In this document: positions 1 through 5,886 of the stretch, one piece after another
How the letters are laid out: the number at the start of each line of letters is the position of its first letter
How positions within the stretch are numbered: the stretch's first letter is position 1
DNA from: an uncultured Gammaproteobacteria bacterium
Lineage (GTDB): Bacteria; Pseudomonadota; Gammaproteobacteria; Acidiferrobacterales; CAJVXG01
Direction: 5' to 3'
NCBI GenBank assembly: GCA_913009215.1
Contig: CAJVXG010000095.1
Span: 1 to 6,198, forward strand
Length of the DNA stretch: 6,198 nt
Notes under the pieces: generated by a model
Seen by the model: only the letters and a program-made list of their open reading frames with translations
Database searches by the model: none
Told to the model about the DNA's origin: nothing
Position numbers and translations under genes: made by a program

Positions 1-79
1 CTGGTTTTAGGCTACATATTTTATTTTACAGGATTGGTAACTTACGTTTTTTATGGTTATAGCAATGAGAATAATATTT

Positions 80-360
80 ATGACGCATGTAGTGAATTGT
101 TTGGTATTGAAAAAAAGCCGATGGTCTCGAAGCCCCTCCTTATCCGGGTGAATTGGGACAACGTATTTATGGGAATGTCTCGGCAGAGGAATGGAGGCAG
201 TGGCTGCAAAGACTGGCGATTATTATTAAGTAAGAACCACCTGAGTGCCGCAGAGGAGTCCCATGTTGCCCACATAGAGAAGCATATGGTTGGTTTCCTG
301 TTTGGTGAGGGTGACTTTGGTGATCTTCCTTCCGGGTTTATTCCCCGGGGAGGCGGTTAA
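80..360 (+). pseudogene. yggX: Fe(2+)-trafficking protein YggX, broken by two frameshifts
   Basis: YggX-family proteins are small (about 90 residues) cytoplasmic proteins linked to iron supply and protection of Fe-S clusters. The gene is recognisable only by joining three frames. Frame one starts at ATG 80 and gives MTHVVNCLVLKK, with the family's conserved Cys at residue 7. After the seven-A run (110-116), the next frame gives ADGLEAPPYPGELGQRIYG and then NVSAEEWRQWLQRLAIII, ending at TAA 231-233. From AAC 235 a third frame gives NHLSAAEESHVAHIEKHMV and then GFLFGEGDFGDLPSGFIP, ending at TAA 358-360. Removing one A and one base of AAGTAAG (228-234) restores about 92 residues, the family's usual length. 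A weak GAGA ribosome site lies about 10 bases before ATG 80. In many relatives yggX follows mutY, but bases 1-79 show no mutY end. It is either a true pseudogene or two sequencing errors; the family assignment is secure. Confidence 0.88.
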
Positions 361-377
361 ACGAAGTGGTACCGGGG

Positions 378-1304
378 TTATTGGGTTTGTTCCAGTATTT
401 CCTCTATTTCGTCGTACATTAAGCCCCAAATTTGTACCGGTGCATTTTTCCCCTTAACGCGTATTTCATCCGTACGGTCTTGCCATAGACTGCTGGGTAT
501 GCAGTTATAGGCATCCACACTGAGCACGACATCTTTACCTAATTCCTTGGTGGAGCTTTCCAGGCGAAAAGCCGTGTTTACGGCATCCCCCACCGCCGTG
601 CCATCGTTTGCCAGTCCGAGTGCGGCACTGCCGGTGTTAATGCCTGCGCCTATCTTGAGCGGGGTCTTGATATCCGGAAATTCTTTATTGAGTTGTTGCG
701 TAATGTTATTAATCATTAGTGCCGATTTGAGGGCAGCGATAACCGAATTGCGATTATTATCGCCATCGTTCCAGCGGGCGTAGACACAGTCACCAATAAA
801 TTTATCCACTGTTCCTGAATTATCAAGGATGCATTGATGTACCTGCTGGAACCATTTGCTCATAAGCCTGGATAAGGTATTGATCTGGACTTGTTCGGAC
901 AGGGTTGTGTAGCCACGGATATCGGCCACCAAAATAGTGATTTGTTCAATTTTTGTAGTGGCCTGACGAATGACAGTGGATGGCTCGGCAAATTCTGATG
1001 TCGATGACATCTTGTCGGCCTGTAGGAAGGTGATATTAGTATCGCCTAGACGAATCTTGTCGTCATGATGTAATACGGTAGGTGTTGAGACCCGCTTTTT
1101 GTTGATGAAACTGCCGTTGGAACTGCCGGTATCCATAAAATAATAATCATTTTCGCCAAGGACACGGACAATGGCATGGCTGCGTGATACCTCGGAGTCA
1201 TGGATCACGACATCATTTTTCTTGTCTCGCCCTATGGTCATAACAGGGCTGCAATTCACTTCCGTGATATTGCCTTTGTGATTAATCAGTAGAGAAGCAT
1301 TCAT
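378..1304 (-). CDS. FHA domain plus class III adenylate/guanylate cyclase
   Basis: This is probably a soluble 308-residue nucleotide cyclase making cAMP (less likely cGMP) from the NTP. Numbering is from ATG 1304. Residues 21-93 form an FHA phosphothreonine-binding domain: IGRD with Arg26, SRSH at 40-43, and SSNGSFIN with Asn63. A short linker precedes the class III catalytic domain (about 119-295). Metal-binding aspartates are Asp128 (ADIRGYT) and Asp172 (FIGDCV). Lys168 is at the substrate-specifying position, and its partner is Thr236 (TAVGD). Asn243 and Arg247 (VNTAFR) are the transition-state residues, so the site looks complete. The Lys/Thr pair is the class IIIb pattern, in which several members respond to bicarbonate. 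There is no signal peptide or membrane helix. A TTG at 1319 is in frame (five residues longer); neither start has a clear ribosome site, and I preferred ATG. The FHA domain suggests control by a Ser/Thr kinase, but none is encoded nearby. Confidence 0.93.
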   Translation of the reverse strand: MNASLLINHKGNITEVNCSPVMTIGRDKKNDVVIHDSEVSRSHAIVRVLGENDYYFMDTGSSNGSFINKKRVSTPTVLHHDDKIRLGDTNITFLQADKMSSTSEFAEPSTVIRQATTKIEQITILVADIRGYTTLSEQVQINTLSRLMSKWFQQVHQCILDNSGTVDKFIGDCVYARWNDGDNNRNSVIAALKSALMINNITQQLNKEFPDIKTPLKIGAGINTGSAALGLANDGTAVGDAVNTAFRLESSTKELGKDVVLSVDAYNCIPSSLWQDRTDEIRVKGKNAPVQIWGLMYDEIEEILEQTQ

Positions 1305-1338
1305 TGGGTCAGTCAGCAAATCAGTAAAATATACGCGC

Positions 1339-1359
1339 TAGTTACTATTATAGTAGCTA
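1339..1359 (-). promoter_or_regulatory. Near-palindrome over the candidate -10 of the cyclase gene
   Basis: Two 10-base arms around one central base match at 9 of 10 positions (TAGTTACTAT / ATAGTAGCTA). On the minus strand the centre holds a perfect TATAAT (1352 down to 1347). A poor -35 (TTAATT, 18-base spacer) lies upstream. Transcription from here would begin near 1340, giving a leader of about 36 bases to ATG 1304. A palindrome sitting on the -10 box would suit a repressor operator. An alternative promoter is TTGAAA (1400-1395) with GTTAAT (1377-1372) at 17-base spacing. Confidence 0.4.
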
Positions 1360-1490
1360 CAGATTGGAGTAATTAACGCCCAGAACCCGTGTTTTTTCAA
1401 TTTTTATCAATATTCTCATCGTTTTGTTTCAAAATTCTATTTTAGCAATCCTTGACTATTTGATTGCCAACGTGACCAGCAGAGACTAAA

Positions 1491-1496
1491 TATAAT
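1491..1496 (+). promoter_or_regulatory. Candidate -10 box (TATAAT) for the large membrane protein gene
   Basis: A perfect TATAAT lies 44 bases before the GTG start, inside TATAATAGTA, a 10-mer also present on the opposite strand at the cyclase promoter. No good -35 sits 16-18 bases upstream; TTGACT at 1452-1457 is too far away. A second TATAAT at 1524-1529 has TTAATA (1501-1506) at 17-base spacing, but it would start transcription within a few bases of the GTG. The stretch is very AT-rich, so chance matches are easy. Confidence 0.3.
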
Positions 1497-1540
1497 AGTA
1501 TTAATAGTACATACCAAACAAAATATAATAAGAATCCATT

Positions 1541-4525
1541 GTGCGTATAAAACATCTGTTGTTTTTTATTTTTGCCCTGTCCGGTTTCTCCGGACTGATA
1601 TACGAGTCCATCTGGTCGCATTATCTTAAACTTTTTTTAGGCCATGCTGCCTATGCACAAACTCTGGTGTTGGCTATTTTTATGGGCGGTATGTCCCTGG
1701 GGTCCTGGCTGAGCAGTAAATACTCCTCCCGATGGAAGAATCTGCTATTGGCTTATGCCATTGTTGAATTAATTATCGGTCTGTTGGGTGTCAGTTTCCA
1801 CAAGCTCTTTGTTCTACAAACCGATTTTGCATATCTGACCGTATTACCCAGTCTCGGATCGGCAGGTTTGTCGGTCGGCTTTAAGTGGTTGCTAGCTGTA
1901 TTATTTATTTTACCGCAATCTATTTTGCTGGGTATGACCTTCCCATTGATGAGTGCCGGAGTGATACGCAGATATCCGGATAACCCGGGTTCCTCAATAT
2001 CAATGCTGTATTTTAGTAACAGTATAGGTGGAGTTGCAGGTGTCTTATGTAGCGGTTTTGTGCTGATTTATCTCGTTGGTCTGCCCGGCACCATTATGAC
2101 GGCAGGCCTCATAAATATTTTTCTGGCTTTGCTGGTATGGCTTTTGGTACGCAGTATACCTGACAGTACTGAGGCACCTGCTGTTTTGAAAGAGGAGCCG
2201 TCGGCGACTGCCGAGCGCCGGAAATTTTACTGGGTCATGCTGTTGATAGCATTTGTCACCGGACTGGCATCATTTATCTATGAAGTGGGCTGGATAAGGA
2301 TGTTGAGTCTGGTGTTAGGCAGCTCGACACACGCTTTTGAGTTGATGCTCAGCGCTTTTATACTTGGTTTGGCGCTGGGAAGTCTATGGATAAAAAGACG
2401 TATTGATAGCATCAAGAATCCAATACGCTTTCTTATTGTTGTGCAAATTGTAATGGGTGGTCTTGCCTTATCCACATTATTTTTATATGGCAGTAGTTTC
2501 AAACTAATGCAATATATGTTGGGTGTCCTGACCAGGACAGATAACGGTTATGTCTTATTCAATGTTGCCAGCCATGGTATCGCCTTGTTTATTATGTTGC
2601 CCGCCACTTTTTTCGCAGGCATGACGTTACCACTTATTACCCACATCTTGCTTAAAGAAAAACATGGCGAGAAAAGCATAGGGGCGGTGTACGCAGCCAA
2701 TACCATTGGTGCCATTTCAGGAGTAGTGATTGCGGTACACGTCGCTATGCCCCTGGTTGGCCTAAAGGGGCTCATCGTTATTGGCGCAAGTGTTGATATT
2801 GTTGCCGGTATTTTTCTTATATGGTTTTTTATTAAAAGTGCCAGCCTGAGATTCCGCTGGGGTTTCTCTTCGGCAGGTATATTTCTAATTGCAGTAACCG
2901 TTTTTTTTGCTCAGCTGGATACACTAAGCATGGCATCAGGCGTGTATCGTAGATCCAAGGTACTTGGCAAAAATGAGGCCAAAGTTGTTTACCATCGCGA
3001 TGGTAAAACGGCCACAGTTAATTTGATTCAATTCCGGGGCGGTACTTTAACAATCACCACTAATGGGAAGCCTGATGCCAGTATCAATATGAGTGGCACA
3101 ACAAGACGTTCTTCAGATGAGACAACCATGATATTAGCCGGTGTCTTGCCAAACCTGTATCATCCGAAGGCAAAGAAAGTGGCCAATATCGGATTTGGTT
3201 CAGGACAAACTACCCACACATTGTTACAAGCACCCTGGCTTGAACGGGTAGATACGATTGAGATTGAGCCCGCGATGGTAGAGGCCTCGAGAGAGTTTGG
3301 CTACAGAGTGGTATCGGCCTATACGGATCGTCGCAGTCATATTTACTTTGATGACGCCAAGACGTTCTTTTCCGTAAGACGCAGCAAATATGACATTATA
3401 GTTTCCGAGCCTTCCAATCCCTGGGTGAGCGGAGTCTCCAGCCTGTTCACTGATGAATTCTATACTTTGCTTAAACGACACATAAACAAGAATGGAATAT
3501 TTGTTCAATGGCTCCAGCTTTATGAGAATGAAGCATATTTAGTTGCTTCTGTAATCAAGGCAATTGATAAAAATTTTGAAGACTACGTTATATATTCAAG
3601 TGATAACGGCAATCTGATTATTATCGCCAAACCTGCAGGCAAGCTGGGATTACCCAGTACACGTATTCTTGATATTCCTGTCATTAAGCAGGAGTTGTCA
3701 TATATTGATATTAAGGGCATGCAGGATATCTATTTGAGAAGGATTGGTTCAAAGCAGGTTTTAAGTCCATACTTTCAATCATTCAGTGTTGCCCCGAATT
3801 CTGATTACTATCCGGTAGTTGATCTGTATGCGACCAAGGCACGCTATATGAAAAGGACTGCTTATAGTATTTATAAACCAGTATTATCCCCGGTGCCTGT
3901 AATAGCCATGCTTGATAAGGACATGGTCAGGTACAAGCGTCTGGATATTAATTCCAGTAATTTTCTTGCACGTGCGAAAAATGCCTATACTGCAATGTTA
4001 TTAAGGGATTATTTTTTGCAAGGAAGCTTTGGATCGAGAAAGAAAAAGGTTAACAGCACCATGCGGCGTCACGCAGAACTCGTTCGTTATTATAATAAAA
4101 CCTGCCAATTTGGACGGGATTCAAAAGTTTATATGGAAAGTGTTTTCGTGCTTGCCAGGGCCACCATCCCGTATCTTGGCGCTAAAGAATTCTCGGTTTT
4201 CTGGAACAAGGTGACTCCGGGGAATTGTCAGGGCTTGAGTAAACTGAATAAGAGCTGGTTTGATCTGTTTTCTGCGGTTGGTCGCAAGAATGCCAGGGAA
4301 ATGTCCGAAAGGGCTATAGCAATGTTAGGAAACAAAGAGGTAAAGGTTAGCAATCATCGATATCTACTGGATATAGCCATGCTTGGTTTAATAGCACAAG
4401 AGAAGCAAGAGCAGGCTAGCCGGCTCTGGTTGAAATATTCAAAACAACTGTATAAAAATGGAAAGTTGAGCGCGGTCACCAGGTTGCTGGTAGCGCATAG
4501 TCAGAGAAACAAGACGCTGCACTAA
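1541..4525 (+). CDS. Fused multi-helix membrane protein / spermidine-synthase-like domain, 994 aa
   Basis: This belongs to the 'fused MFS/spermidine synthase' type of protein, whose substrate and reaction are not known to me. Residues 1-205 and 229-430 are two homologous halves of about six membrane helices each; residues 441-458 look like a thirteenth. A Rossmann domain follows (about 475-700): NGKPDAS at 508-514, the nucleotide-binding loop GFGSGQ at 551-556, EIEP with Glu575, DDA at 604-606, and SEPSNPW at 622-628 where spermidine synthases have DS(S/T)DP. So the classical catalytic Asp is Glu623, and polyamine synthesis is doubtful. Residues about 780-994 are a soluble helical extension without a motif I recognise. 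The start is GTG 1541: an in-frame TAA lies at 1529 and the first internal Met (48) would remove the first helix. Only a weak AAGAA precedes it. It is divergent from the cyclase gene and is AT-rich, with 28% GC in a 60-base sample. Confidence 0.9.
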   Translation: MRIKHLLFFIFALSGFSGLIYESIWSHYLKLFLGHAAYAQTLVLAIFMGGMSLGSWLSSKYSSRWKNLLLAYAIVELIIGLLGVSFHKLFVLQTDFAYLTVLPSLGSAGLSVGFKWLLAVLFILPQSILLGMTFPLMSAGVIRRYPDNPGSSISMLYFSNSIGGVAGVLCSGFVLIYLVGLPGTIMTAGLINIFLALLVWLLVRSIPDSTEAPAVLKEEPSATAERRKFYWVMLLIAFVTGLASFIYEVGWIRMLSLVLGSSTHAFELMLSAFILGLALGSLWIKRRIDSIKNPIRFLIVVQIVMGGLALSTLFLYGSSFKLMQYMLGVLTRTDNGYVLFNVASHGIALFIMLPATFFAGMTLPLITHILLKEKHGEKSIGAVYAANTIGAISGVVIAVHVAMPLVGLKGLIVIGASVDIVAGIFLIWFFIKSASLRFRWGFSSAGIFLIAVTVFFAQLDTLSMASGVYRRSKVLGKNEAKVVYHRDGKTATVNLIQFRGGTLTITTNGKPDASINMSGTTRRSSDETTMILAGVLPNLYHPKAKKVANIGFGSGQTTHTLLQAPWLERVDTIEIEPAMVEASREFGYRVVSAYTDRRSHIYFDDAKTFFSVRRSKYDIIVSEPSNPWVSGVSSLFTDEFYTLLKRHINKNGIFVQWLQLYENEAYLVASVIKAIDKNFEDYVIYSSDNGNLIIIAKPAGKLGLPSTRILDIPVIKQELSYIDIKGMQDIYLRRIGSKQVLSPYFQSFSVAPNSDYYPVVDLYATKARYMKRTAYSIYKPVLSPVPVIAMLDKDMVRYKRLDINSSNFLARAKNAYTAMLLRDYFLQGSFGSRKKKVNSTMRRHAELVRYYNKTCQFGRDSKVYMESVFVLARATIPYLGAKEFSVFWNKVTPGNCQGLSKLNKSWFDLFSAVGRKNAREMSERAIAMLGNKEVKVSNHRYLLDIAMLGLIAQEKQEQASRLWLKYSKQLYKNGKLSAVTRLLVAHSQRNKTLH

Positions 4526-4538
4526 AAAGATTTCAGAC

Positions 4539-5423
4539 CTACCGTATTTCGCCAAGTAGATCCGAAATCATGGCTTCTGCCTGTGCTCGATAACCGCCAC
4601 CAAACAGGTTGAAATGGTTCAGGATGTGGTACAGGTTATAGAGCTTTTTTCTTGTGCGGTAGCCCGGATCGATTGGAAAGACATCGTTATAGGCGGAATA
4701 AAAATCCTGCGGCAAACTACCAAAGAGTTCGGTCATGGCCAGATCGGCCTCGTGGTCACCATAATAAACGGCGGGGTCATAAATGACTGGTTGTCCCTGA
4801 CTATCGACGGCGTAGTTACCGGACCACAGGTCACCGTGCAGCAGGGAGGCCACCGGCGTATAACCAGTAAAGAAACAATTGAGTTCGGCCAGTAATTTCT
4901 CACCATTTCTTTGCAGTGAAGCGCCGCCTCCGTTGCCGGTAGCCAGTTGTAACTGGAAACCAAGGCGATGTTGTTGCAAGAATTCAATCCAGTCGTCACA
5001 TGGTTGGTTGGGTTGCAGGGTCGAACCGATGGTATTGTCGTGGTCGAGCCCAAATTGTGGTTGTGTATGCAGGTGCATACCGGCCAACTGTTGACCAAAG
5101 CGGACCAGGCTGTCTTTATTGTTGCGACCGAAGGCGATATGTTCCATAACAAGGTAGGCATCGTTGCCCGAGATGCCGTAACAGACCGGCCTGGGCACCC
5201 GGATGGCGCCGGCATTGACTATTTCCTGCAGTCCGGCGGCCTCGGCGATGAACATTGGTTGTCGGTTGGCCTGGTTTACTTTGACAAAATATTTTTGCTC
5301 CCCATCGGTAAGGGTGAAGGCGGCATTGATACAGCCACCACCCACCTCTCCCGGGGCGCCGGGGTGAAACGGGCGGCCGGTTTCTTGCTCAATATGCTGT
5401 GAAATCTGTAGCCAATCGGCCAT
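4539..5423 (-). CDS. Fructosamine kinase family protein (YniA/FN3K-like)
   Basis: A cytoplasmic small-molecule kinase of the aminoglycoside-phosphotransferase fold. Family members phosphorylate sugars attached to protein lysines (ribulosamines, erythrulosamines, fructosamines) so the adduct falls off, which repairs glycated proteins. Over 294 residues I see a glycine-rich loop (GEVGGG, 25-30), the ATP-binding lysine Lys48 (YFVKVN), Glu61 in the following helix, the hinge YLVMEHI (90-96), the catalytic loop HGDLWSGN (196-203) with Asp198 and Asn203, and the metal-binding DPA (216-218) followed by YYGDHEADLAM. The length matches E. coli YniA (about 286). I chose ATG 5423 because MADWLQIS aligns with the family's N-terminus. 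In-frame ATGs at 5459 and 5474 would add 12 or 17 unmatched residues; none has a good ribosome site. It converges on the large membrane protein gene with a 13-base gap and no terminator hairpin between them. Confidence 0.93.
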   Translation of the reverse strand: MADWLQISQHIEQETGRPFHPGAPGEVGGGCINAAFTLTDGEQKYFVKVNQANRQPMFIAEAAGLQEIVNAGAIRVPRPVCYGISGNDAYLVMEHIAFGRNNKDSLVRFGQQLAGMHLHTQPQFGLDHDNTIGSTLQPNQPCDDWIEFLQQHRLGFQLQLATGNGGGASLQRNGEKLLAELNCFFTGYTPVASLLHGDLWSGNYAVDSQGQPVIYDPAVYYGDHEADLAMTELFGSLPQDFYSAYNDVFPIDPGYRTRKKLYNLYHILNHFNLFGGGYRAQAEAMISDLLGEIR

Positions 5424-5561
5424 GGTGGAGCAAACCCTGCTTTTATTATGGGGTCCCATTATATCTATGGTCATAAGGACTTAGCGCTGTTTTTTTGACT
5501 GCTTTGCGAGAAAAAATTGGAAACGGCAAAAATCTCAAATTTTGTCAAGCGTCTTCTGTTT

Positions 5562-5570
5562 TTATACACA
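5562..5570 (+). promoter_or_regulatory. DnaA box (TTATACACA)
   Basis: This is an exact match to the high-affinity DnaA consensus TTAT(A/C)CACA. It lies on the fructosamine-kinase side of the 27% GC stretch, opposite the main cluster at 5741-5775. Confidence 0.5.
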
Positions 5571-5618
5571 ATCGGATTTAGCCCTTGTAAATACCCCCAT
5601 TAAATCAGCCATTAAGCC

Positions 5619-5672
5619 TTGCTGTTGATAAAATAATAGCATAACTTATTGATTCATATGTAATAACAGCAA
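5619..5672. repeat. Inverted repeat TTGCTGTT / AACAGCAA
   Basis: Two perfect 8-base arms, 5619-5626 and 5665-5672, flank a 38-base AT-rich centre. The arms are too far apart for a transcription terminator. They could be paired protein-binding half-sites or chance; I see nothing to decide. Confidence 0.35.
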
Positions 5673-5740
5673 TAGCCCAAAATTTAATCAATCTGATAAA
5701 AGGCCCGGACACTGTTTTTCAGAGCCTTGATTAACAGACT

Positions 5741-5775
5741 TTATTCACAATGTTATCCACAGCTTCTGTGGGTAA
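5741..5775. promoter_or_regulatory. Cluster of three DnaA-box-like sites upstream of priA
   Basis: TTATTCACA (5741-5749, +) fits the relaxed consensus TTATNCACA. TTATCCACA (5753-5761, +) is a perfect box. TTACCCACA (5775 down to 5767, -) has one mismatch. The last two form an inverted repeat with 10-base arms (9 of 10 matching) and a three-base centre (CTT). The cluster ends 111 bases before the priA start. It could autonomously bind DnaA, regulate priA, titrate DnaA, or belong to an origin. Confidence 0.55.
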
Positions 5776-5886
5776 CTATTCTTTCCTTATCTGACAAGCA
5801 GTTAGCGAATTCTCAAACCGGATTTCAGTTATAGGGCTAAATTCTATTGGCCAAACTCCGGCAGTCGGCTGTGTTAGATTCCGGGC

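Larger units (their letters stand above)
5475..5886. other. AT-rich divergent intergenic region with DnaA-box-like sites
   Basis: About 410 bases separate the fructosamine kinase gene from priA, and I see no gene or RNA in them. Bases 5601-5700 are 27% GC. The region holds several DnaA-box-like 9-mers (listed separately), an inverted repeat, and a perfect minus-strand -35 (TTGACA, 5548 down to 5543) facing the kinase gene but with no convincing -10. Toward priA, TTGATT (5727-5732) and TGTTAT (5751-5756) make a weak promoter with an 18-base spacer; its -10 would overlap a DnaA box. A near-match to the IHF consensus (AATCAATCTGATA) lies at 5686-5698. Confidence 0.6.

Noticed and set aside
111..117. 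A AAA AAG as a programmed -1 slippery site
   Set aside because: The heptamer is not in the required phase relative to ATG 80 (codons begin at 110, 113, 116). The change needed is +1, and a second unrelated break follows.
34..360. An open frame of about 108 codons (TTG start), open to the window edge, as a separate hypothetical protein
   Set aside because: Only its last part (from 235) is real coding sequence, the C-terminus of YggX. The first two thirds lie out of frame with the conserved YggX segments at 80-116 and 117-230.
342..377. CCCCGG / CCGGGG as a terminator between yggX and the cyclase gene
   Set aside because: The arms are only six bases, the loop is 24 bases, and there is no T-run after it on either strand.
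1304..1319. TTG 1319 as the cyclase start
   Set aside because: It adds only LLTDP ahead of ATG 1304 and has no ribosome site or homology support; an ATG is preferred, though the TTG cannot be excluded.
2468..2476. A perfect DnaA box TTATCCACA
   Set aside because: It is isolated within the membrane protein's coding sequence (Leu-Ser-Thr codons). It shows that single matches occur by chance here, so only the clustered sites were kept.
4733..5402. Long open frames on both strands overlapping the fructosamine kinase gene
   Set aside because: They have no recognisable family features and lie entirely over a gene with a complete set of kinase motifs, so they are shadows of its codon use.
5701..5728. 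AAGGC...GCCTT hairpin with an internal CTG-TTTTT-CAG
   Set aside because: The stems are short and interrupted, there is no trailing T-run, and it does not lie at the end of any gene.
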